Shown piece after piece: positions 18,101 to 28,469 of a DNA stretch of 64,000 bases (within the stretch, counting starts at the first letter, position 1; each line of letters starts with the position of its first letter). Source of the DNA: Metapseudomonas otitidis (GTDB taxonomy: Bacteria > Pseudomonadota > Gammaproteobacteria > Pseudomonadales > Pseudomonadaceae); assembly GCF_900111835.1 (NCBI RefSeq), contig NZ_FOJP01000023.1, positions 34,206-98,205 on the forward strand, written 5' to 3'. The translations under genes were made by a program, and so were the position numbers. A model generated the notes under the pieces. The model was not told the DNA's origin. It saw nothing but the letters and a program-made list of their open reading frames with translations, and searched no databases.

Positions 18101-18924
18101 GGCCGGCGGCCCAGGCTGATGCGTTCGTGGCCGCCCAGGTCGCGGCGGCTTTCCACGGCTTCGAAGCCTTCGCGGGCGAGCAGTTCGCGCACCGCGGCGG
18201 CCTGGTCGTAGCCGTGTTCCAGCAGCAGCCAGCCACCGGCATTCAGGTGTGCGGGGGCCTGGCTGACGATCAGGCGGATGTCGTCCAGCCCGTCGGCACC
18301 GGCCACCAGCGCGCTGCTGGGCTCGAAGCGCACGTCGCCCCGGGCCAGGTGCGGGTCCTGGGCGGCGATGTAGGGCGGGTTGCTGACGATCAGGTCATAG
18401 CACTCGGCGCCCAGGGCGCTGAACCAGTGGCTTTCACGGAAGGCGGCATTGCCCAGCCCGAGGCGCTCGCGGTTGCGCTCGGCCAGGGCCACGGCCTCGC
18501 TGATACGGTCGACGCCGGTGACCTGCCAGCCGAGGCGCTCGCAGGCCAGCGCCAGGGCGATGGCCCCGGTGCCGGTGCCGAGGTCGAGCACGCGGGCCTG
18601 GGGCAGCGTGACCAGGGCCAGGGCGGTCTCCACCAGCAGCTCGGTGTCGGGGCGGGGAATCAGGGTGTGCGGGGCGACTTCCAGGTCCAGGCTCCAGAAG
18701 CCCTGGTGGCCGAGGATGTAGGCCACCGGCTCGCCCTGGCGGCGGCGTTCGAGGTAGCTGGCGTAGCGCTCGGCGGCCTCGCCGCTGACCACCCGTTCGG
18801 GCCAGGTGTGGAGGAAGCTGCGCGGCTTGCCGAGGGCGGCGGCGAGCAGCAGTTCGGCGTCCAGGCGGGGGCTGGGCGAGTCCGGCAGGCGGGGGTCGCT
18901 CAGCAGGCTGGCGATGATGCTCAC
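18094..18924 (-). CDS. prmC: peptide chain release factor N5-glutamine methyltransferase
   Basis: Methylates the glutamine of the GGQ motif in release factors. 276 residues. SAM motif VLDLGTGTGAIALALA near residue 113, and the substrate-binding NPPY at 182-185. The start is a GTG at 18924, two bases after the prfA stop, giving MSIIASLLSDPRLPDSP, the normal family N-terminus; the reading frame extends further upstream only inside prfA. Coupled to its substrate gene prfA. Confidence 0.95.
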   Translation of the reverse strand: MSIIASLLSDPRLPDSPSPRLDAELLLAAALGKPRSFLHTWPERVVSGEAAERYASYLERRRQGEPVAYILGHQGFWSLDLEVAPHTLIPRPDTELLVETALALVTLPQARVLDLGTGTGAIALALACERLGWQVTGVDRISEAVALAERNRERLGLGNAAFRESHWFSALGAECYDLIVSNPPYIAAQDPHLARGDVRFEPSSALVAGADGLDDIRLIVSQAPAHLNAGGWLLLEHGYDQAAAVRELLAREGFEAVESRRDLGGHERISLGRRPC

Positions 18925-18926
18925 GG

Positions 18927-20009
18927 TCAGTCTCCGAGGGCGGCCAACTGGTCGGCCTGGTATTCCGCCAGCAGCGGTTCGATGACGGCTTCCACGCTGC
19001 CGGCGAGCACGTCGTCCAGGGCGTAGAGGGTCAGGTTGATGCGGTGGTCGGTGACCCGGCCCTGGGGGTAGTTGTAGGTGCGGATGCGCTCGGAACGGTC
19101 CCCGGAGCCCACCAGCAGCTTGCGGGTCTCGGAGATTTCCTTGTGGGCGGCGGCTTCCTGCTGGTCGTTCAGCTTGGCCGCGAGCCAGGCCATGGCCTTG
19201 GCGCGGTTCTTGTGCTGGGAGCGCTCCTCCTGGCACTCGACCACGATCCCGCTGGGGATGTGAGTGATGCGCACGGCGGAGTCGGTCTTGTTCACGTGCT
19301 GGCCGCCGGCGCCGGAGGAGCGGTAGGTGTCGATGCGCAGGTCCGCCGGGTTGATCTCGATGGCGGCCTGTTCGTCCGGCTCGGGGAGCACGGCGACAGT
19401 GCAGGCGGAGGTGTGGATGCGACCCTGGGACTCGGTCTCCGGCACGCGCTGCACGCGGTGGGCGCCGGATTCGAACTTGAGCTTGGCGTAGACGTTGTCG
19501 CCCTCGACCCGGGCGATCACCTCTTTATAGCCACCGTGTTCGCCCTCGTTCTCGGAGAGGATCTCGACCCGCCAGCCCTGGCGTTCGGCATAGCGCGAGT
19601 ACATGCGGAACAGGTCGCCGGAGAAGATCGCCGCCTCGTCGCCGCCGGTGCCGGCGCGGATCTCGAGGAACACGTTGCGGCCGTCGTTGGGGTCCTTGGG
19701 CAGCAGCATGCGCTGCAGGCGTGCCTCCAGCCCCACCAGCTGTTCGCGGGCCTGGGCGACTTCCTCTTCGGCCATCTCGCGCAGGTCCGGGTCGCTGTCC
19801 TTGAGCAGCGCCTGGGCGCCTTCGAGGTCGTCCTGCACCTTGCGGAACTCGCGGAAGGCAAGGATGACCGGCTCGACCTCGGCGTACTCCTTGGAGTAGG
19901 CGCGGAAGCGGGTCTGGTCGCTGATGACCTCGGCATCGCCGAGCAATGCGGTGAGCTCCTCGTAACGATCCTGGAGGATGTCGAGCTTCTTGAGCAGTGA
20001 CGCTTTCAT
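18927..20009 (-). CDS. prfA: peptide chain release factor 1
   Basis: Terminates translation at UAA and UAG. 360 residues, the standard length. The GGQ motif is at residues 235-237 in [14 protein letters not shown]; domain 1 is a long helical region. Overlaps the hemA stop by four bases (ATGA), the conserved hemA-prfA arrangement, and is followed by the methyltransferase prmC that modifies its GGQ. Confidence 0.97.
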   Translation of the reverse strand: MKASLLKKLDILQDRYEELTALLGDAEVISDQTRFRAYSKEYAEVEPVILAFREFRKVQDDLEGAQALLKDSDPDLREMAEEEVAQAREQLVGLEARLQRMLLPKDPNDGRNVFLEIRAGTGGDEAAIFSGDLFRMYSRYAERQGWRVEILSENEGEHGGYKEVIARVEGDNVYAKLKFESGAHRVQRVPETESQGRIHTSACTVAVLPEPDEQAAIEINPADLRIDTYRSSGAGGQHVNKTDSAVRITHIPSGIVVECQEERSQHKNRAKAMAWLAAKLNDQQEAAAHKEISETRKLLVGSGDRSERIRTYNYPQGRVTDHRINLTLYALDDVLAGSVEAVIEPLLAEYQADQLAALGD

Positions 20010-21280
20010 TGAGGGTGCTTGTCCGGGCCCTCGTCGAGGGCGAAGAGTTCCTGGGCCACGGCCAGCGCATCGAAGCGGCCGTCGGCGGAGAGTTTCTTCA
20101 GCTGCACGCTGGGGGCGTGCAGCAGCTTGTTGGTGAGGCCACGGGCCAGCTGGGCGAGGACATCCTCCGGGGCGGCACCGTTGACCAGCATGCGCTGGGC
20201 CTTGGCCAGCTCCTCGTCGCGCAGCCGCTCGGCCTGCTGGCGGTAGGCGCGCAGCACGTCCACCGCGGCCAGCTCGCGCAGGCGCTGCATGAACTCGTCG
20301 ACACCGCCGCTGACCAGTTCCTCGGCGGCCTGGGCAGCGCCCTGGCGGCTCTTGAGGTTCTCCTCGACCACGTCGTGGAGGTCATCGACGGTATAGAGGT
20401 AGACGTCGTCCAGCTCGCCCACTTCAGGCTCGATGTCGCGGGGGACGGCGATGTCGACCATGAAGATCGGCTTGTGCTTGCGCTGCTTCAGCGCGCGCTC
20501 CACGGCGCCCTTGCCGAGGATCGGCAACTGGCTGGCGGTGGAGCTGATGACGATGTCGCTGTTGACCAGCTCGTCCGGGATGTCGGCCAGCAGCACCGCG
20601 TGGGCACCGAACTGTTCGGCCAGCAGGCTGGCGCGCTCCAGGGTGCGGTTGGCGACGACGATGCGCTTGACGCCCTGCTCGTGCAGGTGGCGGGCGACCA
20701 GGGTGATGGTCTCGCCGGCACCGATCAGCAACGCCTGGCTGCGGCTCAGGCTGGAGAAGATCTGCCGGGCCAGGCTGACGGCGGCGAAGGCCACGGAGAC
20801 GGGGTTCTCGCCGATGGCGGTGTCGGTGCGCACGGTCTTGGCGGTGCTGAAGGTGGCCTGGAACAGGCGCCCCAGCAGCGGCCCGACGGTGCCGGCCTCA
20901 CGCGCCACGGCGTAGGCGGATTTCATCTGCCCGAGGATCTGCGGCTCGCCCAGCACCATGGAGTCCAGGCCCGAGGCCACGCGCATCATGTGGCGCACGG
21001 CGGCGGCGTCGTGGTGCACGTAGGCGCAGGCGCGCAGCTCTTCGAGGCTGAGGTTGTGGTAGCCGGCCAGCCAGGTCAGCACCTCGTCGGCGCAGATCTC
21101 GTCCTGCTCCAGGTAGAGCTCGCTGCGGTTGCAGGTGGAGAGGATCGCCGCCTCGCGACTGGGAGTGAGGCTGCACAGCTGCTGCAGGGCCTCGACCAGC
21201 TGCTCGGGAGTAAAAGCCACGCGCTCGCGCACATCCACGGAGGCGGTTTTGTGGTTGATACCGAGGGCTAGAAAGGCCAT
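20006..21280 (-). CDS. hemA: glutamyl-tRNA reductase
   Basis: First committed step of tetrapyrrole synthesis by the C5 pathway: reduces glutamyl-tRNA to glutamate-1-semialdehyde with NADPH. 424 residues; active-site Cys50 in [11 protein letters not shown]; the NADPH domain contains [16 protein letters not shown]; a C-terminal dimerisation helix follows. It is the first gene of the hemA-prfA-prmC-moeB-murI operon and is divergent from the TPR lipoprotein gene across 186 bases. Confidence 0.96.
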   Translation of the reverse strand: MAFLALGINHKTASVDVRERVAFTPEQLVEALQQLCSLTPSREAAILSTCNRSELYLEQDEICADEVLTWLAGYHNLSLEELRACAYVHHDAAAVRHMMRVASGLDSMVLGEPQILGQMKSAYAVAREAGTVGPLLGRLFQATFSTAKTVRTDTAIGENPVSVAFAAVSLARQIFSSLSRSQALLIGAGETITLVARHLHEQGVKRIVVANRTLERASLLAEQFGAHAVLLADIPDELVNSDIVISSTASQLPILGKGAVERALKQRKHKPIFMVDIAVPRDIEPEVGELDDVYLYTVDDLHDVVEENLKSRQGAAQAAEELVSGGVDEFMQRLRELAAVDVLRAYRQQAERLRDEELAKAQRMLVNGAAPEDVLAQLARGLTNKLLHAPSVQLKKLSADGRFDALAVAQELFALDEGPDKHPQ

Positions 21281-21466
21281 GCAGGGTCGCTAACGGATAC
21301 GGAAGGCGCGCAATTGTCCTACTTCGATTCAGTGAGAACAACCACCGCTTGCCATTGTCACAGGCCTGTATACGCGCCATGCAATCTATAGGGCCCGGCC
21401 CCATGGGCTTGCCTGGCGGCTTGTGTCATGATGCTCCGACCGCAGGTTAGTCGCCCTTTCCCCCTT

Positions 21467-23194
21467 ATGAATAAATCCCTCGCGTTGCTGACCGCCTTCC
21501 TGTTCCTTGGCGGATGCCAGACCCTGGCCCCTTCATCCCCGGACGGCACCCCGCCGGTGGAAGACAGTGCCCAGGCACCCGAAGCCAAACCCCAGGTCTA
21601 TGCGTCCTTCAGCCGCGACACGCTGTTCGCCCTGCTCACCGCCGAGCTGGCCGGACAGCGCAACCGCTTCGACATCGCCCTCGGCAACTACGTCCAGCAG
21701 GCCAACGCCACCCAGGACCCCGCCGTCGCCGAGCGCGCCTTCCGCATCGCCGAGTACCTGGGCGCCGACCAGGCCGCGCTGGACACCGCGCTGATCTGGG
21801 CCACCAATGCCCCCGAAAACCTTGATGCCCAGCGCGCCGCCGCCATCCAGCTGGCCCGTGGCGGTCGCTACGACGAATCCATGACCTACATGGAGAAGGT
21901 GCTGCAGAAGCAGGGCGACACCCATTTCGACTTCCTCGCCCTCTCCGCCGCCGAGACCGACCCGGACACCCGCGCCGGCCTGCTGCAGAGCTTCGACCGC
22001 CTGCTGGCCAAGTACCCGGACAACAGCCAGCTGGTGTTCGGCAAGGCCGTGCTGCTGCAACAGGACGGCCGCACCGAGGACGCCCTGGCCCTGCTGGAAG
22101 ACCTGCCCTCCAGTGACAAACAGATCCCCCCGATCCTCCTGCGTGCGCGCCTGCTGCAGAGCCTGGACCGCACCGACGACGCGCTCCCGCTGCTGGAGCG
22201 CGCCATCAAGCAGCACCCGGACGACAAGCGCCTGCGCCTGACCTACGCCCGCCTGCTGGTGGAGGCTGGCCGGCTGGACGAAGCCAAGTCCGAGTTCGCC
22301 GGGCTGGTGCAGCGTTTCCCCGATGACGACGACCTGCGCTTCTCCCTCGCCCTGGTGTGCATGGAGGGCGAAGCCTGGGACGAAGCCCAGGTCTACCTGC
22401 AGGAACTGGTGGAACGCGGCAGCCACGTGGACTCCGCCCACTTCAACCTCGGCCAGGTCTATGAGAAGCGCAACGACCTCGAAAGCGCGCTGATCGAATA
22501 CGGCCTGGTGGGCGCCGGCAACGACTACCTGCCCGCTCAACTGCGCTACACCGAGCTGCTGCTGGACGCCAAGCGCGGCGACGAAGCCGCCAGCCACCTG
22601 GCCAAGGCCCGCGAGGCACAGCCCGACTACGCCATCCAGCTGTACCTGATCGAGGCGGAGAACTTCGCCGAGCGCCAGCAGATCGACCATGCCTGGGCCA
22701 CCATCGCCCAGGGCCTGAAGCAGTTCCCGGGCGACCTCAACCTGCTCTACACCCGCGCCATGCTGGCCGAGAAACGCGGCGACCTGGCCCAGCTGGAGCG
22801 CGACCTGCGCTTCATCATCGAGCGCGAGCCCGAGAACGCCATGGCGCTCAACGCGCTGGGCTATACCCTGGCCGACCGCACCACCCGCTACGAGGAAGCC
22901 CGCGCCCTGGTGGAACAGGCGCACCAGCTCAAGCCGGATGATCCGGCCATCCTCGACAGCCTCGGCTGGATCAACTTCCGCCTGGGCAAGCTGGACGAAG
23001 CCGAGAGTCTGCTGCGCCAGGCCCTGGAAGCCTTCCCCGACCACGAGGTGGCCGCCCACCTGGGCGAAGTGCTGTGGGCCAACGGCAAGCAGAGCGAAGC
23101 CCGCAAGGTGTGGGCCGAAGCCCTGAAGAACCAGCCCGACAGCCCCATCCTGCGCAGCACCCTGAAGCGCCTGACCGGTTCCGAGACCCTCTGA
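21467..23194 (+). CDS. tetratricopeptide-repeat outer-membrane lipoprotein
   Basis: 575 residues. A lipoprotein signal MNKSLALLTAFLFLGGC with lipobox LGGC is followed by a low-complexity linker and then many TPR units between about residues 70 and 560, for example RTEDALALLEDLPSSDKQI, DDALPLLERAIKQHPDDKRL and EARALVEQAHQLKPDDPAIL. It probably acts as a periplasmic scaffold anchored in the outer membrane. It sits immediately before lolB, the position of the PA4667 TPR protein in P. aeruginosa. The ATG at 21467 is chosen because it yields the lipobox signal; an earlier in-frame ATG does not. Confidence 0.88.
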   Translation: MNKSLALLTAFLFLGGCQTLAPSSPDGTPPVEDSAQAPEAKPQVYASFSRDTLFALLTAELAGQRNRFDIALGNYVQQANATQDPAVAERAFRIAEYLGADQAALDTALIWATNAPENLDAQRAAAIQLARGGRYDESMTYMEKVLQKQGDTHFDFLALSAAETDPDTRAGLLQSFDRLLAKYPDNSQLVFGKAVLLQQDGRTEDALALLEDLPSSDKQIPPILLRARLLQSLDRTDDALPLLERAIKQHPDDKRLRLTYARLLVEAGRLDEAKSEFAGLVQRFPDDDDLRFSLALVCMEGEAWDEAQVYLQELVERGSHVDSAHFNLGQVYEKRNDLESALIEYGLVGAGNDYLPAQLRYTELLLDAKRGDEAASHLAKAREAQPDYAIQLYLIEAENFAERQQIDHAWATIAQGLKQFPGDLNLLYTRAMLAEKRGDLAQLERDLRFIIEREPENAMALNALGYTLADRTTRYEEARALVEQAHQLKPDDPAILDSLGWINFRLGKLDEAESLLRQALEAFPDHEVAAHLGEVLWANGKQSEARKVWAEALKNQPDSPILRSTLKRLTGSETL

Positions 23195-23197
23195 TCC

Positions 23198-23815
23198 ATG
23201 CGTCTACGTCATCTACTGGCCGCAGGGGCGCTGCTCCTGCTCACCGGCTGCGCCGGCCTCACCTCCCGTGAATCGGTTGAAGGCAAGGGCGACGCCACCC
23301 TCTGGAAAGCCCACAAGCAGCAGGTCGCCGCCCTCGACGGCTGGCAGATCGCCGGCAAGGTCGGCATCCGCGCACCGAAGGACTCCGGCAGCGGCACGCT
23401 GTTCTGGCTGCAACGCCGCGACTACTACGACATCCGCCTCTCCGGCCCGCTGGGCCGTGGCGCCGCCCGCCTCACCGGTCACCCTGGCGCCATCGTGCTG
23501 GAAGTGGCCAACCAGGGCCGCTACGAAGCCGAATCCCCCGAAGCCCTGCTGGAAGAACAGCTCGGCTGGCGCCTGCCCGTCTCCCACCTGCAATGGTGGG
23601 TGCGCGGCCTGCCCGCCCCTGACAGCCGCAGCCGCCTGACCCTCGACAGCGACAGCCACCTCTCCCGACTGGAGCAGGACGGCTGGGAGGTGAACTACCT
23701 CAGCTACGTCGAGCAGAACGGCTTCACCCTGCCCGAACGCATCAAGCTCAAGGGCGCCGACCTCGACGTCACCCTGGTGATCAAGGACTGGCAGCCGCGC
23801 CAGCTCGGCCAGTGA
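23198..23815 (+). CDS. lolB: outer-membrane lipoprotein receptor LolB
   Basis: Accepts lipoproteins from LolA and inserts them in the outer membrane. 205 residues with lipobox LLTGC after a short signal. The mature part has the LolB pattern [34 protein letters not shown] and [11 protein letters not shown]. It begins three bases after the TPR gene and is followed by ispE, the usual lolB-ispE-tRNA-Gln-prs order of gammaproteobacteria. Confidence 0.94.
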   Translation: MRLRHLLAAGALLLLTGCAGLTSRESVEGKGDATLWKAHKQQVAALDGWQIAGKVGIRAPKDSGSGTLFWLQRRDYYDIRLSGPLGRGAARLTGHPGAIVLEVANQGRYEAESPEALLEEQLGWRLPVSHLQWWVRGLPAPDSRSRLTLDSDSHLSRLEQDGWEVNYLSYVEQNGFTLPERIKLKGADLDVTLVIKDWQPRQLGQ

Positions 23816-23823
23816 GTTCCGCC

Positions 23824-24675
23824 ATGCAAGACGCCCAGCTGATCCTGCCGGCGCCGGCCAAGCTCAACCTCATGCTGCACATCCTCGGGCGCCGTCCCGA
23901 CGGCTACCACGAGCTGCAGACGCTGTTCCAGTTCCTCGACCACGGTGACGAACTGGGCTTCTCGCTCCGCGAGGATGGCGAGATCCACCTGCGCACCGAG
24001 GTGCCCGGCGTCCCCCATGACAGCAACCTGATCGTCCGCGCCGCGCGCCGCCTGCAGCAGGCATCCGACACCCGCCTGGGCGCTGACATCTGGCTCGACA
24101 AGCGCCTGCCCATGGGCGGCGGCATCGGCGGCGGCAGTTCCGACGCCGCCACCACCCTCCTCGGCCTCGACCACCTCTGGCAGACGCACCTCGGCGAAGA
24201 GCGCCTGGCCGAGCTGGGGCTGGCACTGGGTGCCGACGTGCCGGTGTTCGTACGCGGTCGCGCGGCCTTCGCCGAAGGCGTCGGCGAGCGCCTGCAACCG
24301 GTCACCCTGGAGGAGCCGTGGTTCCTCGTCGCCGTACCGCAAGTCTTTGTCAGCACAGCAGAAGTTTTCACCGATCCCGAGTTGACACGGAATTCGGCGC
24401 CCATTAATCTTCGCAGCCTTCTTGAGGGGGGCAGTCGTAACGACTGTCAGCCAGTGGTCGAGAAGCGTTACCCCGAAGTTCGTAACGCACTGATGTGGTT
24501 GAACAAATTCACATCGGCCCGACTGACCGGCACCGGAGCTTGTGTGTTTGGGAGCTTCCCAAACCGGGACGATGCTGATAAAGTCGCCCGCCAACTTCCG
24601 GCCACTCTGCCAAGTTTCGTCGCCAAGGGCAGCAACATCTCGATGCTGCATCGACGCCTCGAAAGCCTGGCTTGA
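23824..24675 (+). CDS. ispE: 4-diphosphocytidyl-2-C-methyl-D-erythritol kinase
   Basis: ATP-dependent step of the MEP isoprenoid pathway. 283 residues from the [23 protein letters not shown] at the N-terminus carries the catalytic Lys, and the glycine-rich GHMP loop [16 protein letters not shown] is intact. I chose the ATG at 23824; a GTG at 23812 that overlaps the lolB stop is an alternative and would add four residues. Neither has a strong ribosome-binding site, so translation may be coupled to lolB. The 3' part of the gene is less GC-rich than the 5' part. Confidence 0.93.
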   Translation: MQDAQLILPAPAKLNLMLHILGRRPDGYHELQTLFQFLDHGDELGFSLREDGEIHLRTEVPGVPHDSNLIVRAARRLQQASDTRLGADIWLDKRLPMGGGIGGGSSDAATTLLGLDHLWQTHLGEERLAELGLALGADVPVFVRGRAAFAEGVGERLQPVTLEEPWFLVAVPQVFVSTAEVFTDPELTRNSAPINLRSLLEGGSRNDCQPVVEKRYPEVRNALMWLNKFTSARLTGTGACVFGSFPNRDDADKVARQLPATLPSFVAKGSNISMLHRRLESLA

Positions 24676-24709
24676 AAGAAGTGTGCAAGTCCTCCGGTTA
24701 TACCGATAC

Positions 24710-24784
24710 AGGGGCGTCGCCAAGCGGTAAGGCAGCAGGTTTTGATCCTGCCATGCGTTGGTTCGAATCCAGCCGCCCCTGCCA
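24710..24784 (+). tRNA. tRNA-Gln (TTG), copy 1
   Basis: 75 bases including the encoded CCA. Acceptor stem AGGGGCG pairs with CGCCCCT, the anticodon loop is TTTTGAT with anticodon TTG, and the T arm is GGTTCGAATCC. It lies between ispE and prs, the usual location of a tRNA-Gln gene. Confidence 0.97.
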
Positions 24785-24840
24785 TAACCCTTCCCAGGGT
24801 CCTCGGTAGAACAGGTCTTGCAACGGTAGTTAAACGATAT

Positions 24841-24915
24841 AGGGGCGTCGCCAAGCGGTAAGGCAGCAGGTTTTGATCCTGCCATGCGTTGGTTCGAATC
24901 CAGCCGCCCCTGCCA
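24841..24915 (+). tRNA. tRNA-Gln (TTG), copy 2
   Basis: Identical over its 75 bases to the copy at 24710-24784 and begins 131 bases later. The 56-base spacer is not obviously a tRNA relic. Both copies probably come from one transcript that ends at the hairpin 24925-24962. Confidence 0.97.
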
Positions 24916-24924
24916 TACACGAAG

Positions 24925-24962
24925 AAGCTGTTCAAAAGCCTCGGCGTTTGAACAGCTTTTTA
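24925..24962 (+). terminator. terminator after the tRNA-Gln pair
   Basis: Twelve-base inverted repeat AAGCTGTTCAAA / TTTGAACAGCTT with a ten-base loop, followed by TTTT. It lies between the second tRNA and prs, so prs probably has its own promoter or depends on readthrough. Confidence 0.85.
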
Positions 24963-24999
24963 ATTCATCAGGTCCACCCTCAGCCGGCAGGTACTGCGC

Positions 25000-25941
25000 G
25001 TGTCCAAGATGATGGTCTTCACGGGGAACGCCAACCCCGATCTGGCGCGTCGCGTCGTACGTCAACTGCATATCCCCCTCGGTGATGCCTCTGTAGGCAA
25101 GTTCTCCGACGGCGAAATCAGCGCGGAAATCAACGAAAATGTCCGCGGTAAGGACGTCTTCCTGATCCAGCCCACGTGCGCGCCCACCAACGACAACCTG
25201 ATGGAGCTGGTGGTGATGGCTGATGCCTTCCGCCGCTCCTCGGCGTCCCGTATCACCGCTGTGATCCCCTACTTCGGCTATGCCCGCCAGGACCGCCGCC
25301 CGCGTTCCGCTCGCGTGGCGATCAGCGCCAAGGTCGTGGCCGACATGCTCACCGTGGTCGGTATCGACCGCGTGCTGACCGTCGACCTGCATGCCGACCA
25401 GATCCAGGGTTTCTTCGATATCCCCGTGGACAACATCTACGGCTCCCCCGTCCTGGTGGATGACATCGAAGACCAGCGTTTCGACAACCTCATGATCGTC
25501 TCCCCGGACATCGGTGGCGTGGTACGTGCCCGTGCCGTCGCCAAGTCCCTGGGCGTCGATCTGGCGATCATCGACAAGCGTCGTCCCAAGGCCAACCAGT
25601 CCGAAGTCATGCACATCATCGGTGATGTGGATGGCCGTACCTGCGTCCTGGTCGACGACATGGTCGACACCGCCGGCACCCTCGGCCACGCCGCCAAGGC
25701 GCTGAAGGACCACGGCGCTGCCAAGGTCTACGCCTACTGCACCCACCCGGTGCTGTCCGGTCGTGCCATCGAGAACATTGAAAACTCCGTGCTGGACGAG
25801 CTGGTGGTGACCAACACCATCCCGCTGTCTGCCGCGGCACAGGCCTGCTCCCGTATCCGTCAACTGGATATCGCGCCGGTCGTGGCTGAAGCGGTCCGCC
25901 GCATCAGCAATGAGGAATCGATCAGCGCGATGTTCCGCTAA
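25000..25941 (+). CDS. prs: ribose-phosphate pyrophosphokinase (PRPP synthetase)
   Basis: Makes PRPP, the substrate of hpt, upp and hisI-pathway enzymes also present in this window. 313 residues beginning [18 protein letters not shown] from a GTG start; the ribose-phosphate signature [13 protein letters not shown] and the ATP-site motif [15 protein letters not shown] are intact. The sequence follows the Pseudomonas family consensus closely along its whole length. It is bounded by terminators on both sides. Confidence 0.97.
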   Translation: MSKMMVFTGNANPDLARRVVRQLHIPLGDASVGKFSDGEISAEINENVRGKDVFLIQPTCAPTNDNLMELVVMADAFRRSSASRITAVIPYFGYARQDRRPRSARVAISAKVVADMLTVVGIDRVLTVDLHADQIQGFFDIPVDNIYGSPVLVDDIEDQRFDNLMIVSPDIGGVVRARAVAKSLGVDLAIIDKRRPKANQSEVMHIIGDVDGRTCVLVDDMVDTAGTLGHAAKALKDHGAAKVYAYCTHPVLSGRAIENIENSVLDELVVTNTIPLSAAAQACSRIRQLDIAPVVAEAVRRISNEESISAMFR

Positions 25942-25961
25942 GGAACGCGCCTGACGAAAAC

Positions 25962-25985
25962 GCCCCGCTCCGGCGGGGCTTTTTT
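25962..25985 (+). terminator. rho-independent terminator after prs
   Basis: GCCCCGC / TCCG loop / GCGGGGC followed by six T residues, about 20 bases after the prs stop. Textbook intrinsic terminator. Confidence 0.93.
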
Positions 25986-25989
25986 GCCT

Positions 25990-26028
25990 AACCGCCCAAG
26001 ATGCTGGTCGCAAGCACTCGGGGCGGTT
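25990..26028 (+). promoter_or_regulatory. structured 5' leader hairpin before rplY
   Basis: AACCGCCC (25990-25997) can pair with GGGCGGTT (26021-26028), with a possible inner stem TGCT/AGCA in the loop. It ends about 20 bases before the rplY start and is distinct from the prs terminator. It could be a leader structure for autogenous control; no match to a known element was recognised. Confidence 0.35.
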
Positions 26029-26049
26029 TGGCTATTTTGGAGAACTGCA

Positions 26050-26652
26050 ATGACTGAATTCGCCCTGAACGCTTCCGTACGTTCCGACCTGGGGAAAGGT
26101 GCGAGCCGCCGCCTGCGTCGTAACGAAGCCCAAGTTCCCGCCGTTGTCTACGGTGGCGACAAGGCTCCGCAATCCATCGGTCTGCTGGCCAAAGAACTGG
26201 CCAAGCTGCTGGAAAACGAGGCTGCCTTCAGCCACGTGATCGCCCTGAACGTTGCCGGTGCCACCGAGACCGTTCTGATCAAGGCCCTGCAGCGTCACCC
26301 GTCCAAAGGCTTCGTCGTACACGCTGACTTCCAGCGCGTCGTTGCCGGCCAGAAGCTGACCGCTCACGTACCGCTGCACTTCCTGAACGAAGCCACTGCT
26401 GTTGGCGTGAAGACTGGTGGTGGCGAGATCTCCCACACCATCTCCGAAGTCGAAGTTTCCTGCCTGCCGAAAGACCTGCCGGAATTCATCGAAGTCGACC
26501 TGGCCAAGGTCGAAGTGGGTCAGACTGTTCACCTGTCCGACCTCAAGCTGCCGAAAGGCGTCGAGCTGGTGGCCCTGGCCCACGGCAACGACCTGGCAGT
26601 TGCCAACATCCACGCTGCTCGCGTAGCGAAGGAAGAAGGCTCCGCCGAGTAA
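26050..26652 (+). CDS. rplY: 50S ribosomal protein L25/general stress protein Ctc
   Basis: Binds 5S rRNA in the large subunit. 200 residues, the long Ctc form: an L25 domain (residues about 5-92, [22 protein letters not shown]) plus the C-terminal TL5 domain ([18 protein letters not shown] region onward). The start at 26050 is preceded by TTGGAGAA at good spacing and gives the family N-terminus; an in-frame extension upstream would run through the leader hairpin. Followed by pth in the conserved order. Confidence 0.95.
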   Translation: MTEFALNASVRSDLGKGASRRLRRNEAQVPAVVYGGDKAPQSIGLLAKELAKLLENEAAFSHVIALNVAGATETVLIKALQRHPSKGFVVHADFQRVVAGQKLTAHVPLHFLNEATAVGVKTGGGEISHTISEVEVSCLPKDLPEFIEVDLAKVEVGQTVHLSDLKLPKGVELVALAHGNDLAVANIHAARVAKEEGSAE

Positions 26653-26684
26653 TTCGCGCAGCCTGAAAAGGAAGGGCCCCTGTC

Positions 26685-27269
26685 GTGACCGCCGTACAAC
26701 TGATCGTCGGCCTGGGAAATCCAGGCCCCGAATACGACCAGACCCGGCATAACGCAGGGGCCCTTTTCGTTGAGCGCGTGGCAGACAGCCAGCGCGTCAA
26801 CCTGTCTCTCGACAAGAAGTATTTCGGCCTCGTTGGCAAATTCAGCCACCAGGGCCGCGACGTTCGTCTGCTCATCCCCACCACCTACATGAACCGCAGC
26901 GGCCAGTCCGTGGCGGCGCTCGCCGGTTTCTTCCGCATCCCGGTCGACGCGATCCTGGTGGCCCACGACGAACTCGACATGCCCCCCGGCGTCGCCAAGC
27001 TCAAGCAGGGCGGCGGCCATGGCGGGCACAACGGGTTGCGCGACATCATCGCCCAGCTCGGCAACCAGAACGGCTTCCATCGCCTGCGCCTCGGCATCGG
27101 CCATCCCGGGCACGCCAGCCTGGTATCCGGCTACGTCCTCGGCCGCGCACCGCGCAGCGAGCAGGAACTGCTCGACACCAGCATCGACTTCGCCCTCGGC
27201 GTGCTGCCCGACATCCTCGCGGGGGACTTCACCCGCGCGATGCAGAAACTGCACAGCCAGAAGGCCTGA
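26685..27269 (+). CDS. pth: peptidyl-tRNA hydrolase
   Basis: Releases peptides from stalled peptidyl-tRNA. 194 residues from a GTG start: [18 protein letters not shown] holds the conserved Asn12 and catalytic His22, and the [13 protein letters not shown] block follows. Lies between rplY and ychF, the conserved translation-related gene group, with short gaps that suggest co-transcription. Confidence 0.96.
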   Translation: MTAVQLIVGLGNPGPEYDQTRHNAGALFVERVADSQRVNLSLDKKYFGLVGKFSHQGRDVRLLIPTTYMNRSGQSVAALAGFFRIPVDAILVAHDELDMPPGVAKLKQGGGHGGHNGLRDIIAQLGNQNGFHRLRLGIGHPGHASLVSGYVLGRAPRSEQELLDTSIDFALGVLPDILAGDFTRAMQKLHSQKA

Positions 27270-27310
27270 TCCACACCTCTTAATCGCCCCATTGGCGCGA
27301 GGGACATAGC

Positions 27311-28411
27311 ATGGGATTCAATTGCGGCATCGTCGGCCTGCCCAACGTTGGCAAGTCCACCCTGTTCAACGCCCTGACCAAATCCGGCATCGCGGCGGAA
27401 AACTTCCCCTTCTGCACCATCGAGCCGAACAGCGGCATCGTTCCCATGCCCGACGCACGCCTGGAAGCCCTGGCCGAGATCGTCAAGCCGGAGCGGGTCC
27501 TGCCCACCACCATGGAGTTCGTCGACATCGCTGGCCTGGTCGCCGGAGCCTCCAAGGGTGAAGGCCTGGGCAACAAGTTCCTCGCCAACATCCGCGAGAC
27601 CGACGCCATCGCCCACGTCGTGCGCTGCTTCGAGGACGACAACGTCATCCACGTCTCCAACAGCGTCGACCCCAAGCGCGACATCGAGATCATCGACCTC
27701 GAACTGATCTTTGCCGACCTCGACAGCTGCGAGAAGCAACTGCAGAAAGTGGTCCGCAACGCCAAGGGCGGCGACAAGGACGCCATCGCCCAGAAGGCCC
27801 TGCTGGAACAGCTGATCGCCCACTTCACCGAAGGCAAGCCCGCGCGCAGCCTGATGAAGAACATGGACGACGAGCAGAAGCGCGTGATCCGCGGCTTCCA
27901 CCTGCTCACCAGCAAGCCGGTGATGTACATCGCCAACGTCGCCGAGGACGGCTTCGAGAACAACCCGCACCTGGACGTGGTCAAGGCCATCGCCGCCGAA
28001 GAAGGCGCCGTGGTCGTACCGGTGTGCAACAAGATCGAAGCCGAGATCGCCGAGCTGGACGACGACGAAGAGAAACTCATGTTCCTCGAGTCCATGGGCA
28101 TGGAAGAGCCGGGCCTGAACCGCGTGATCCGCGCCGGCTACAACCTGCTCAATCTGCAGACCTACTTCACCGCTGGCGTGAAGGAAGTCCGCGCCTGGAC
28201 CGTGCGCATCGGCGCCACCGCCCCGCAGGCGGCTGCCGTCATCCACACCGACTTCGAGAAAGGCTTCATCCGTGCCGAAGTGGTCGCCTATGACGACTTC
28301 ATCCAGTACAAGGGCGAAGCCGGCGCCAAGGAAGCCGGCAAATGGCGCCTGGAAGGCAAGGAATACATCGTCAAGGACGGCGACGTGATGCACTTCCGCT
28401 TCAACGTCTAA
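27311..28411 (+). CDS. ychF: redox-regulated ATPase YchF (OBG-type P-loop NTPase)
   Basis: Ribosome-associated P-loop ATPase, 366 residues. Walker [10 protein letters not shown] near residues 9-17; the fourth motif reads NKIEAE instead of NKxD, the change that lets YchF prefer ATP over GTP. The C-terminal TGS domain is the last 85 or so residues. 41 bases after pth; ends before a strong terminator. Confidence 0.96.
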   Translation: MGFNCGIVGLPNVGKSTLFNALTKSGIAAENFPFCTIEPNSGIVPMPDARLEALAEIVKPERVLPTTMEFVDIAGLVAGASKGEGLGNKFLANIRETDAIAHVVRCFEDDNVIHVSNSVDPKRDIEIIDLELIFADLDSCEKQLQKVVRNAKGGDKDAIAQKALLEQLIAHFTEGKPARSLMKNMDDEQKRVIRGFHLLTSKPVMYIANVAEDGFENNPHLDVVKAIAAEEGAVVVPVCNKIEAEIAELDDDEEKLMFLESMGMEEPGLNRVIRAGYNLLNLQTYFTAGVKEVRAWTVRIGATAPQAAAVIHTDFEKGFIRAEVVAYDDFIQYKGEAGAKEAGKWRLEGKEYIVKDGDVMHFRFNV

Positions 28412-28428
28412 GCCCTCCCCGCTTTACC

Positions 28429-28465
28429 CGAAGCCCCCTGCGGACCTGCTCCGCCGGGGGCTTCG
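28429..28465. terminator. terminator between convergent ychF and CMD gene
   Basis: Ten-base inverted repeat CGAAGCCCCC / CGGGGGCTTCG-type with an imperfect inner stem and a short T-rich tail. It ends just before the stop codon of the convergent gene, so it can serve both directions. Confidence 0.75.
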
Positions 28466-28469
28466 TGCT

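Noticed and set aside
24468..24935. Minus-strand frame covering both tRNA-Gln genes
   Set aside because: Its repeated segment is only the translation of the two tRNA copies.
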